Virus record (IMG/VR): IMGVR_UViG_3300029787_004217
Span: 1 to 24,026 of that record
DNA: 24,026 nucleotides
Origin: a virus
Strand: one strand, 5' to 3'
In this document: positions 1 to 7,397 of the stretch, piece by piece
Position numbering within the stretch: the stretch's first letter is position 1
Layout: the number at the start of each line of letters is the position of its first letter
Notes under the pieces: generated by a model
Told to the model about the DNA's origin: nothing
What the model saw: the letters and a program-made list of their open reading frames with translations, nothing else
Databases searched by the model: none
Made by a program: the position numbers and the translations under genes

Positions 1-428
1 GAAATATGCACAATCTATCATATGAAGTAATGGCAAATCCTATCGGAGTAAAGGGTATTGGAAAGTATATATCAGAGGATGAGGAAACATCATTTGCTAA
101 GTATAAAAAGGGTGCACCAGTTCACGTCAAGGCAGCAATTAATTACAATTCATTGATTGACCATTGGTATGAGGGTAAACGATATGAAAAGATTACAAAT
201 GGTAGTAAGATTAAATGGGTGTATTTGAAAGAGAATACATTTGGATTTGACGCAATCGCATTCAAAGGACACGAAGACCCACGAGAAATATTAGAATTGA
301 TTAAGAATCACATAGACCACAACAAAATGTATGAACAGGCGATGTCAAAGAAACTCGGTATGTTTTATAAAGCAATGCATTGGGGTGGAGTAGAGGACAA
401 GACAACATCTATGAATAGGTTTTTTTAG
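1..428 (+). CDS. gp43: DNA polymerase gp43, C-terminal part (5' end outside window)
   Basis: This is the C-terminal end of a family B, T4-type replicative DNA polymerase. The first in-window Met is at base 6, but the frame is open to the left edge, so it is almost certainly an internal residue. The visible 140 residues fit the thumb-domain end of T4/RB69 gp43: a GVKGI(G)KY segment, a GxPVHVKAAINYN segment, a GSKIKWVYLK strand pair and a final W...SMNRFF tail. In T4 and RB69 the last residues of gp43 are a short hydrophobic peptide that docks on the sliding clamp, and the SMNRFF tail is in the right place to do this. The downstream Mom-like gene starts at the last base of the stop codon. A split polymerase gene cannot be excluded because the upstream part is not visible. 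Confidence 0.88.
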   Translation, partial: NMHNLSYEVMANPIGVKGIGKYISEDEETSFAKYKKGAPVHVKAAINYNSLIDHWYEGKRYEKITNGSKIKWVYLKENTFGFDAIAFKGHEDPREILELIKNHIDHNKMYEQAMSKKLGMFYKAMHWGGVEDKTTSMNRFF

Positions 429-1207
429 TGGAACAATATGTAAACGCAGGTTCAGTATTCATAGAAGAGATTCCACCTCCAGTAGCCAAGAAGATGATTA
501 TTGAAAAACACTACACTCACGCATTCAGTATGTGTAGATATGCTTTGGGTATTTATTATGTTGGTGAGAAAGACCACAAGTTCTATGATGAAAAGGAAAA
601 GAAACTAATTGGTTGTATGACTTATGGATATCCAGTTGGTCGTTCGGCAATCAAGTCTATGATACCTACATTGGAAAAGGAAGAAGTATTAGAGTTGACA
701 AGACTATACATTGATGACGGATACGGAAAGAACATTGAGTCTTTGAGTATGGGTAAATCATTTAAATGGTTGAAACAAAATGCCAGCAACATCAAAATGT
801 TACTCAGTTATGCAGACCCTGAACAAATGCACTTGGGAACAATCTATCAGGCAACGAATTGGTTGTATCAAGATTGTCGTGATATACAATTAATGCCAAA
901 CTATTCAGTATCATTAGGGGAACCACACAAATGGATACATAGTCGTACGGTATTTTCAAGATGGGGTAGTCATAATGTAGAACATTTGAAAAAACACATA
1001 GGACAAACATTTTATAGGAAACGAGAAGCACCTAAACACAGATATTTATATTTCTTGGGTTCATCAAGAGAAAACAAAAAGATGAGAACACAATTGAAAC
1101 ACGATTGTAAAGCATACCCAAAGAACAAAAAAGAATTCATACCACCAATTGAAAAATATGAAGTGGAGAATACAAACAGAAAAAAATCTATGGAAAAATA
1201 TTTTTGA
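428..1207 (+). CDS. Mom-like DNA-modification protein (GNAT-type acyltransferase fold)
   Basis: 259 residues with a GTG start that overlaps the gp43 stop by one base; AATAGG lies upstream. It resembles the phage Mom family, which makes the N6-carbamoylmethyl-type adenine modification in phage Mu. Matching features are IEKHYTHAF near residue 25, a CMTYGYPVGRSA turn, an ELTRLYIDDGYGKN strand, and Y128-A-D-P followed by HLGTIYQATNWLYQD. The final third is basic (many Lys and Arg), as expected of a DNA-binding protein. It ends in SMEKYF, almost the same as the polymerase tail SMNRFF, which suggests sliding-clamp binding. It lies between the polymerase and clamp genes, so expression with the replisome is likely. 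The assignment rests on motif recall; another GNAT-like function is possible. Confidence 0.68.
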   Translation: MEQYVNAGSVFIEEIPPPVAKKMIIEKHYTHAFSMCRYALGIYYVGEKDHKFYDEKEKKLIGCMTYGYPVGRSAIKSMIPTLEKEEVLELTRLYIDDGYGKNIESLSMGKSFKWLKQNASNIKMLLSYADPEQMHLGTIYQATNWLYQDCRDIQLMPNYSVSLGEPHKWIHSRTVFSRWGSHNVEHLKKHIGQTFYRKREAPKHRYLYFLGSSRENKKMRTQLKHDCKAYPKNKKEFIPPIEKYEVENTNRKKSMEKYF

Positions 1208-1238
1208 TTTTCGGATTATTAAATGATATTTATAGATA
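1207..1238 (+). promoter_or_regulatory. Putative promoter upstream of gp45
   Basis: This gap holds a 27-base element (1207-1233) that matches an element upstream of gp62 (11383-11409) at 24 of 27 positions. Its left part reads TTTTCGGATTATTAAA and its right part TGATATTTAT. It ends 24 bases before the gp45 ATG, and a good ribosome binding site, AGGAG, lies at 1247-1251. Position and conservation suggest a phage promoter, but no transcription start can be read from sequence. The right part includes TATTTATA, the reverse complement of the T4 late box TATAAATA. Confidence 0.5.
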
Positions 1239-1256
1239 AACCAAATAGGAGTTACA

Positions 1257-1988
1257 ATGAACAAATCTCAATTAACTAATTTCATTAACAAATACACATT
1301 AGGTGGAGAAATTAAATCTACTAAATGGGTTTCTAATGGTGATAGTTTAGCAACAAGATTTATCTCAGGTGATAAGTCAGTTGTCGGTAAAGTAGTTTTA
1401 AGTAAATTTAAACACTTAGAACCTTGTGAACTTGGAGTATATAATACTGCACAATTAGGTTCACTACTATCAGTATTAGGTGATGATGTTGATGTAAGTT
1501 TATCACGAGCAGGTGATAAGTTTATTTCTATGGAATTAGAAGATAGCAAAAGAAAAACAAAATCTAAATATATGTTGAGTGATTTGTCAGTTATACCGAC
1601 ACCACCAGAACTGAAGAATCTACCAGATTCATTTGAGTTAGGTATCAAGGTAGACGCACATTTCATCAATACATTTATTAGTGGTAAAGGTGCTTTATCA
1701 GAAGCAGAAACTTTTACGATATTAACAGATAACGACAAAACAAGCATTGTGATTGGATATGCAAGTATCGCATCTAATCGTGTTACGATTCCAGTTGAAA
1801 CTACAAAGTTCAAAATGATGGAACCAATCTCATTCAATGCTAATATGTTCGCATCTATTCTACAATCAAATAAAGATTGTGAAAGTGCAACATTAGAAGT
1901 TAGTTCACAAGGGTTATCAAGAATTAAATTCGCAATTGACAATTACGATTCAGAATATTTCTTGGTATCAACACAAGCAGTTAACTAA
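1257..1988 (+). CDS. gp45: Sliding clamp gp45
   Basis: A 243-residue DNA polymerase processivity factor of the T4 gp45 family. The protein forms a trimeric ring that is loaded by gp44/gp62 and holds the polymerase on DNA. In T4 the clamp also activates late transcription. The sequence has the family's length and two-lobe pattern of alternating beta strands: an N-terminal SQLTNFINKYTLGG segment, a central LSDLSVIPTPPELKNLPD linker, and a second lobe with TFTILTDNDKTSIVIGY. T4 gp45 is about 228 residues. ATG 1257 follows AGGAG at a suitable distance. The stop overlaps the gp44 ATG by one base. The conserved element upstream marks the start of a transcription unit. Confidence 0.9.
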   Translation: MNKSQLTNFINKYTLGGEIKSTKWVSNGDSLATRFISGDKSVVGKVVLSKFKHLEPCELGVYNTAQLGSLLSVLGDDVDVSLSRAGDKFISMELEDSKRKTKSKYMLSDLSVIPTPPELKNLPDSFELGIKVDAHFINTFISGKGALSEAETFTILTDNDKTSIVIGYASIASNRVTIPVETTKFKMMEPISFNANMFASILQSNKDCESATLEVSSQGLSRIKFAIDNYDSEYFLVSTQAVN

Positions 1989-2911
1989 TGGAAAGTCTAA
2001 AACATAGTTTATGGGTAGAGAAATATCGCCCTAACGAGTTAGACAATTATATCGGTAATGACCATTTAAAATCAAAGGTGTCGGTGTATCTTGAATCAGG
2101 AGATATACCACATCTATTGTTATTCGGTAGAGCAGGAACAGGTAAAACTACCCTTGCTAAACTATTAATCAATAACATTGATTGTGATTACCTTTATATA
2201 AACGCATCTGATGAGAATTCAGTAGATGTAGTTCGTGAGAAAGTCAAGAACTTCGCATCAACATTAGGTTTCAAAGATATGAAAGTCATAATCTTGGACG
2301 AGTGTGATTACATTACACCAAACGCTCAAGCAGCACTTCGTAATCTTATGGAAACTTTCTCTAAGAATTGTCGTTTTATATTAACTTGTAATTATGTGGA
2401 ACGAATTATTGACCCGATACAAAGTCGTTGTCAGTCTTTCCAAATAGTTCCACCTGATAGAAAACAAGTAGCACAACATTTGGCAAATATATTGACAAAT
2501 GAAAGTGTAGAGTATGATGTTAAAGACATAGCTACCATTGTAAATGGTGGTTATCCAGATATCAGACGAGTAATCAATGGTGCTCAAAGACAAGTTGTAA
2601 ACTCTCAATTAACAATTGATGAAAATACTATTGTTCAAAATGATTACAAAAATCAAGTGTTAGATATATTGAAAACACAAGATAAAAAGAATTCATTTAA
2701 AAACATTAGACAATTGTTAGCAGATTCAAAAGTAACAGACTTCTCTGATTTATTCAGATTGATGTTTGATACGGTTGATGATTGGGGAGCAGGACATATC
2801 GCTGAGTGTATATTGATTTTAAGTAAATACCAACAATCAGATGCGGTAGTAGTTGATAAAGAAATCAACATTATGGCTATGTTTGTAGAAATCATAGGGA
2901 GTATAAAATGA
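1988..2911 (+). CDS. gp44: Clamp loader large subunit gp44 (AAA+ ATPase)
   Basis: A 307-residue AAA+ ATPase of the RFC/gp44 family. With gp62 it opens and closes the sliding clamp on primed DNA. Visible motifs are the N-terminal WVEKYRP box, Walker A GRAGTGKT (residues 47-54), Walker B ILDECD with D104 and E105, and the RFC-type SRC motif (S146-R147-C148) that supplies the arginine finger to the neighbouring subunit. Length matches T4 gp44 (about 319). The gene overlaps gp45 by one base and the next gene by ATGA. In T4, gene 62 follows directly; here a zinc-ribbon gene takes that place and gp62 lies at 11431. Confidence 0.95.
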   Translation: MESLKHSLWVEKYRPNELDNYIGNDHLKSKVSVYLESGDIPHLLLFGRAGTGKTTLAKLLINNIDCDYLYINASDENSVDVVREKVKNFASTLGFKDMKVIILDECDYITPNAQAALRNLMETFSKNCRFILTCNYVERIIDPIQSRCQSFQIVPPDRKQVAQHLANILTNESVEYDVKDIATIVNGGYPDIRRVINGAQRQVVNSQLTIDENTIVQNDYKNQVLDILKTQDKKNSFKNIRQLLADSKVTDFSDLFRLMFDTVDDWGAGHIAECILILSKYQQSDAVVVDKEINIMAMFVEIIGSIK

Positions 2912-3174
2912 GTAGTCATCCAAAAGGAATGCCACCAAGAGAAGACGGACTTCAAATAGATATATCAAAAGCAGATACTATTGTTTGTGAGGAGTGTGGA
3001 AACGCATCTTTTATACCGGCTTTCTTTTTAAAAAAGGTATCGGCACTGATGTCACCAACAGGACAAGAAGCTATTATTCCAATACAAGTTTATAGTTGTG
3101 GAAATTGTGGAACCGTACCGAGAAAATTATTAGAATCATCAGGTATGACAGGTGGACAAGAAATTAGTAAATAG
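2908..3174 (+). CDS. Small zinc-ribbon protein, function unknown
   Basis: An 88-residue protein with a two-knuckle zinc ribbon, C27-x2-C30 and C64-x2-C67, separated by about 33 residues. It starts in an ATGA overlap with the end of gp44, so the two are probably translationally coupled and made in related amounts. The N-terminus is proline-rich (HPKGMPPRED). It bears no resemblance to gp62, although it occupies the position of gene 62 in T4. A role as a replisome or RNA-polymerase accessory factor would suit the context, but nothing in the sequence proves it. Confidence 0.72.
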   Translation: MSSHPKGMPPREDGLQIDISKADTIVCEECGNASFIPAFFLKKVSALMSPTGQEAIIPIQVYSCGNCGTVPRKLLESSGMTGGQEISK

Positions 3175-3958
3175 AGTTCATTACAATGTAGATAAATTCT
3201 ACAACGAAAATTATAGAGTAGTTCTAAGAGAACAAACTGAAAATAATTTTCCAAAAGGTGAACACGGACTAAAACTCTATCAACACAAAGATGATGAGGG
3301 AAATACTATTTACACTAACGACCAAGGTGAGTATGTTTATAATCATCACCAAGCTTTAAATATTTACCAAAACAATATGGGTAGATTTGAGGGTGGTAGA
3401 CAACACGACCCAATCTATAATGATGAAAACGCAAAATATCAAATCTACACCTTTGGTTGTAGTTGGACTTATGGTTGGGATATTCAACAACAACAAACCT
3501 TTACTCATTTACTCGGAGACGAAAACACAGCAGTTCATAATTATGGAGCAGGTGGAACAGGTTTAGACTTCGCAGTCAAGACATTATCTGAAGTTTACAT
3601 ACCAGAATCAAGACGACAAATATTTATTATCACAATGCCACACTTTTTTAGAAGAACTTGGTTTGATGATAATGGTGTTGTGTTGAGGTCTTGGCAGGTA
3701 AAAGAACAAACCGATGTAAATGAGTATAATCATTATTTTAATTTTTTACACAATTATGAATTACTTAATAGATTTGTAGGTCGTGATAAAATTATATGGG
3801 GAACTTGGGAAAATGACATACCGAGAGATAAATTTGATGTGGTGTTTGAGTGTATTGACCATACAACAGATGGATTACATCCAGGTCCAAAAGCTCATAA
3901 GAAATATGCTAGTGAACTAAAGAAAATACTTAAAGAAAAATATGAATCCAAACGATAA
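3152..3958 (+). CDS. SGNH/GDSL-type hydrolase-like protein
   Basis: A 268-residue protein with the blocks of an SGNH hydrolase: FGCSWTYG with nucleophile candidate S104, NYGAGGTG (residues 130-137) as the Gly/Asn block, and DGLHPGPKAH with D240 and H243 as the acid and base. Family members are esterases or deacylases acting on lipids, acetylated sugars or acyl groups. The GTG start at 3152 overlaps the zinc-ribbon gene by 23 bases; the earliest good hydrolase motif lies about 100 residues in, so the N-terminal 90 residues are extra and unassigned. There is no clear signal peptide, so it probably acts in the cytoplasm or on the virion. It opens the accessory block between gp44 and gp62. Its substrate is unknown. 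Confidence 0.72.
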   Translation: MDKKLVNRVHYNVDKFYNENYRVVLREQTENNFPKGEHGLKLYQHKDDEGNTIYTNDQGEYVYNHHQALNIYQNNMGRFEGGRQHDPIYNDENAKYQIYTFGCSWTYGWDIQQQQTFTHLLGDENTAVHNYGAGGTGLDFAVKTLSEVYIPESRRQIFIITMPHFFRRTWFDDNGVVLRSWQVKEQTDVNEYNHYFNFLHNYELLNRFVGRDKIIWGTWENDIPRDKFDVVFECIDHTTDGLHPGPKAHKKYASELKKILKEKYESKR

Positions 3959-4598
3959 GAAGTGGAAAGAAAAAAAATTAAATCATTATGATAACAAAAT
4001 ATTATTTGATGATAATGAAAGAAATTTTGTAATGGGAGATTGGGAAGAGCCGGTTATGAAAGCTCATGCGGAAATAACTTGTCGTAATGGTGGGGATATT
4101 TTAGAGATTGGATTTGGTATGGGTATTAGTGCTGATTACATTCAACAACAAGATATTAAATCACATACAATTATTGAGTTGAATGATGAGATACACGAGA
4201 AAGCAGTTGAATGGTCAAAAGATAAACCAAATACAAAAATAATTCACGGAGATTGGAAAACTATTAAATTAGAGAAGCAGTTTGATGCTATATTTTATGA
4301 CGCGGGTGAGCAAGCACCTTCCGATACAATAGCTTTATCTTTATTACCTTTGTATATATTAAGATTTTGTAAAGTTGGGACAATAGTTACTATGTTTAAT
4401 CATATGTGGGAACCAACTACAACTTGGCACAAAAGATTTTTTACTGACAAACAAATAAAGTTTTATGAGGTAGACGCGAGAGTGCCAGATGGTAGGGAAA
4501 ATGGTTACAATGAGGAACACGAAATATATTACTTACCAGAGTGGGTGGTGGCAGAAGACGACACAGAGGAAAAATACAGAAAATGTATTACAAGATAG
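3942..4598 (+). CDS. SAM-dependent methyltransferase resembling GAMT/RMT2
   Basis: 218 residues, class I SAM-methyltransferase fold. Motif I is ILEIGFGMG (residues 53-61), and IIELND (E79, N81, D82) follows, where the acidic residue would bind the SAM ribose. Then come GDWKTI and FDAIFYDAG. This combination, with an upstream DWEEPVMKAHAEI segment, resembles guanidinoacetate N-methyltransferase and the arginine delta-N-methyltransferase RMT2 (consensus W..P.M......GG.vLEvGFGM...A......IE.ND) more than typical phage DNA methyltransferases. No DPPY-type DNA methyltransferase motif is seen. It overlaps the hydrolase gene by 17 bases. The substrate could be a guanidino or amino group on a small molecule or protein. 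Confidence 0.75.
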   Translation: MNPNDKKWKEKKLNHYDNKILFDDNERNFVMGDWEEPVMKAHAEITCRNGGDILEIGFGMGISADYIQQQDIKSHTIIELNDEIHEKAVEWSKDKPNTKIIHGDWKTIKLEKQFDAIFYDAGEQAPSDTIALSLLPLYILRFCKVGTIVTMFNHMWEPTTTWHKRFFTDKQIKFYEVDARVPDGRENGYNEEHEIYYLPEWVVAEDDTEEKYRKCITR

Positions 4599-5023
4599 AT
4601 TTAAGTAATTACGAACCACGAGAAGTTCCAAAATTTCAAGAGTTCAATAATTGGGAACAGATGAAATGGAACGAGGTTCAAACAGATATTTTAAGAGAGT
4701 TAAATGAATTCAAGGACTCATTCGGTAAAGATTGGGAAGAGTGGAACTTATCTGATTTAAAACACAGACTACAAAATAACTGGTCGTTTTATTTAGTTGA
4801 GGGTGGTTGGTGTTTTATTGATTGGAATAGGCAATATCCTTATCTGGCAAATCGTTATGTGTTTCCAGAAAATAGAAATAAAGGATTGGGTAGTGATTTA
4901 GTGTGGTTAAGGTGTAATGAAATTAAACAACAAGGATACGATACTGCTATGATTAAGTTAGAAGATTGGAATACGCCAGCACTATCGGTTATGAAAGAAA
5001 AAATGTTTACTAAAATGAACTAA
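4583..5023 (+). CDS. GNAT-family acetyltransferase
   Basis: 146 residues from ATG 4583, which has AGAGGA at 4565-4570 upstream. A longer reading frame from 4541 only adds residues read in another frame of the methyltransferase gene, so I reject it. The acetyl-CoA binding motif is clear: YVFPENRNKGLGSDLVWLR matches the GNAT motif A pattern (R/Q-x-x-G-x-G/A), followed by a GYDTAMIKLEDWNTPALSVMKEKMF region typical of the C-terminal part of GNATs. The N-terminal 60 residues are rich in Trp and Glu and not assigned. The substrate is unknown; the neighbours are a methyltransferase and a processing-type protein. Confidence 0.72.
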   Translation: MYYKIDLSNYEPREVPKFQEFNNWEQMKWNEVQTDILRELNEFKDSFGKDWEEWNLSDLKHRLQNNWSFYLVEGGWCFIDWNRQYPYLANRYVFPENRNKGLGSDLVWLRCNEIKQQGYDTAMIKLEDWNTPALSVMKEKMFTKMN

Positions 5024-5041
5024 ATTGATATTTATAAGTAG
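5022..5041 (+). promoter_or_regulatory. Putative promoter upstream of the Hint-protein gene
   Basis: The 27-base gap before the ATG at 5051 contains TTGATATTTAT at 5025-5035, matching the right half of the elements upstream of gp45 and gp62. The left half of that longer element is not evident, so this may be a weaker or differently timed promoter. There is no strong Shine-Dalgarno sequence (only AGAGAAAA) between the element and the ATG. The role is inferred. Confidence 0.35.
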
Positions 5042-5050
5042 AGAAAAATT

Positions 5051-6856
5051 ATGTCAGTACAAACAAAAGTAGAAAATTATTTAAATTATATCACAGGAAG
5101 TGCAGGTGGTTGGCCAACAAATACTAATATTGGTATAGTGGGTGGAATAGATTATATCATTGAAAGTGGTTCAGACGATGTATACTTCCACGAGATGAAC
5201 ACTGCTTGTGGTGTTTATGGTTCTTATTCAACACAATTAACAATATTTAATAAAATATCAGATTATGCAAATGAACAAGGTTGCTCAACTGCGTATGTTT
5301 ATGGACAAAGTGACTCACGAAAAAGAAATCCATCATCAATACAAGAACCTTTAATTAGTTCAAGTTTTGCACGACACAATATTTCAGTTAATTTTGAGTA
5401 TAATGATAACACATCAGTAACCTATTTTTCACAAAGAGGACAAAATCAATACACAGGTAGCTTTCATTTATTTATGCAAACACCTTGGTATAGTGATGAT
5501 AAATTATTAGAAATTGTTAGTGGTTCATTTAATAAAAATACATTTAGAACAATTTTATCAAGTTCACCAGTCAGTTCTTCTTTGACACCAGTGTTTAATA
5601 CAGGTTCATTCTCAACATCAAATCTATATCATCCAGATTTTGTTGTAAAGGATGCGAGTCAAGACGGAACTGCACACGAGGGAACAGGATTAGAATTTTA
5701 CAAATATATTTCAGCGAATCCAACTTATCAAAATGCAGTCAATAGTGGTTCGTTGATAGAAACTTTTATTGTTCCGAGTGGTAGTATAGTTGGTGGGGTT
5801 GGTTATGCAAGCACAAGAAAAATGAATTACTTGATGACACCAGATAAACAGATATTACTTGAAGACAAAGATGAGTTACCATTAATTGTAGCACCAAAAT
5901 TTGTTTTGATGTCAGGAAAAGATAGATGGGTACACGCAAATCAAATGATGTATTCAAGTGCAAGTGGTAGTTTGATTCAAATGTATGATAACTCTACGAA
6001 GCAAATCCAAGATATAGAGGTTGGTGATGTTGTAAAATCATATAAACCAGTTGGATTACCTGATGAAAGTTATAAGTATGATTGGTTAGATTATTCTACG
6101 ACAGATTTAAGTGGTTCAGTGGCTTCTGGTTCAGTCGTTGTGAGAACTATGGAGTATGACCACTATGGACATATTTTAGTTAATGGTTCAATAAAGATAG
6201 CCATTATGAATCAGTCAATGATGAAAGGTGCCAGATATTTCTTAAAACAAGGAGACACTTGGAGTTTTGCAAAACCAGACGAAATATCAGTGGGGGATTA
6301 TTTATTTGATAAGGATGGAAATGAAGTGGAAGTAACATCAGTTTCAGAAGTTGGAGAAAATTTAACTTGGCATTCTTTAGATGTTGAGGACATTGATACA
6401 TATTTTACATCAGAGATACTAGTTCACAACATCCCACCAAGAAAATGTTTCACAGGTGATACGATGATTACTTTGGCAGACGGAACTTATGAAAATATAC
6501 AAAAGATTAAGCCAGGAACAGAAATTAAAACTTATAATGAAGAAACTGGTAAATTACAAAATTCAGTTGTGGGTGAGATTACAAAAATCAGACACGACAA
6601 TTTAGTCAAGTATAAATTTAATGACAACACAGAAATTAAAGTAACAGACGACCACCCGTTTTATGTAGAGGGTCAAGGTTATAAAGCACCATTAGAGGTT
6701 GGTGATGTAACTCTAAATGATAAATTAAGTAAAATAAAAATGGTTAGTGTGGAAGAACTTGACTTAAATGAAATCACATATAATATAGATAACACAAATA
6801 ATAGCAATAATTATTTTGCAAATAGGGTTTTAGTTTCTGATGAGTCTGATACATAA
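5051..6856 (+). CDS. Large protein with two C-terminal Hint (intein/Hedgehog-type) modules
   Basis: 601 residues. Residues 1-300 are unassigned and rich in Ser, Gly and Thr (repeated SGS and GSF), like virion structural proteins. A segment at about 34-55 ending in FHEMNT slightly recalls an ATP-grasp acidic strand, but this is weak. Residues about 303-460 form a first Hint module ending in SEILVHN (H459-N460), with no Cys at its start and no clear TxxH box. A second Hint module begins at C466 (CFTGDTMITLADGTYENIQ), has a good TxxH box (T532-x-x-H535, then PF) and a final NNYFANRVLVSD, but lacks the terminal His-Asn. Hint modules perform N-S acyl shifts for splicing or autocleavage. The gene overlaps the first oxygenase by 17 bases. 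Confidence 0.75.
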   Translation: MSVQTKVENYLNYITGSAGGWPTNTNIGIVGGIDYIIESGSDDVYFHEMNTACGVYGSYSTQLTIFNKISDYANEQGCSTAYVYGQSDSRKRNPSSIQEPLISSSFARHNISVNFEYNDNTSVTYFSQRGQNQYTGSFHLFMQTPWYSDDKLLEIVSGSFNKNTFRTILSSSPVSSSLTPVFNTGSFSTSNLYHPDFVVKDASQDGTAHEGTGLEFYKYISANPTYQNAVNSGSLIETFIVPSGSIVGGVGYASTRKMNYLMTPDKQILLEDKDELPLIVAPKFVLMSGKDRWVHANQMMYSSASGSLIQMYDNSTKQIQDIEVGDVVKSYKPVGLPDESYKYDWLDYSTTDLSGSVASGSVVVRTMEYDHYGHILVNGSIKIAIMNQSMMKGARYFLKQGDTWSFAKPDEISVGDYLFDKDGNEVEVTSVSEVGENLTWHSLDVEDIDTYFTSEILVHNIPPRKCFTGDTMITLADGTYENIQKIKPGTEIKTYNEETGKLQNSVVGEITKIRHDNLVKYKFNDNTEIKVTDDHPFYVEGQGYKAPLEVGDVTLNDKLSKIKMVSVEELDLNEITYNIDNTNNSNNYFANRVLVSDESDT

Positions 6857-7397
6857 CAACAATTTTAGATGGTATCATTACAGAGATAATTTCTTATCTC
6901 AAAAACAATGTTCTAAATTAGTGGAGGAGATAGACAACGCCTCAGAGAAACCAGAAGATAGATTTTGGTCTGATTCTAAAATTGAGAAAGCGGTTAAACT
7001 TAATGATATTAAGGTGTGTGATGAATCATTAGTTGATAAATATTGGAAACTTTTTAAGTTAGTTAATGTTAATTACAATTTTCACATAACAGGAATTCAA
7101 AGAAATGGTGTTTATGGTAAAAGATATTCAACAGATTGGACAGAGGACGAATTTCCACACACAGACTTTTCAGCAGGAGAGGGAAAGTATGTTGATAGCA
7201 CTACAAAATTTACTTGTGTGACTTATCTAAATGATGATATGGAAGGTGGGGAACTACAAGTTACGAATGACAAAATACCAGTGGAAGTTGGAAGAGCAAT
7301 AATATTTCCTTCTTTTACTAATCACAAAGTTATGCAATTCTATAATAAAAATAGATATGTTTTAGTATGTTTTGCAGAGGGGAATACTTTTAAATGA
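6840..7397 (+). CDS. 2-oxoglutarate/Fe(II) oxygenase, copy A1
   Basis: 185 residues of the prolyl-hydroxylase-like double-stranded beta-helix family. These enzymes hydroxylate or oxidise a substrate with O2, 2-oxoglutarate and Fe(II). The iron ligands are H107 and D109 (PHTDF) and the distal H162 (NHKV); R172 (NRYVL) would bind 2-oxoglutarate. GGEL lies between them as expected. It is the first of four such genes in a row and is closer to the third (shared NNNF(R/K)W opening, GI.RN and LNDD.EGGE segments) than to the second. It overlaps the Hint gene by 17 bases and the next gene by ATGA. The substrate is unknown. Confidence 0.88.
   Translation: MSLIHNNNFRWYHYRDNFLSQKQCSKLVEEIDNASEKPEDRFWSDSKIEKAVKLNDIKVCDESLVDKYWKLFKLVNVNYNFHITGIQRNGVYGKRYSTDWTEDEFPHTDFSAGEGKYVDSTTKFTCVTYLNDDMEGGELQVTNDKIPVEVGRAIIFPSFTNHKVMQFYNKNRYVLVCFAEGNTFK

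Noticed and set aside
1268-1942. Long minus-strand reading frame (224 codons) opposite gp45
   Set aside because: It is antisense to a well-supported gp45, has no recognisable family and no ribosome binding site of note; other minus-strand frames in the window are likewise shadows.
2908-3174. Zinc-ribbon gene as gp62
   Set aside because: Position matches T4 gene 62, but two CxxC pairs and only 88 residues do not fit; gp62 features are found at 11431.
4541-4582. N-terminal extension of the GNAT protein
   Set aside because: It reads an Arg/Gly-rich out-of-frame part of the methyltransferase gene; ATG 4583 has a better ribosome binding site.
5151-5226. ATP-grasp domain at the start of the Hint protein
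   Set aside because: Only FHEMNT and a few spaced residues recall it; no nucleotide-binding loop is visible, so it is not called.
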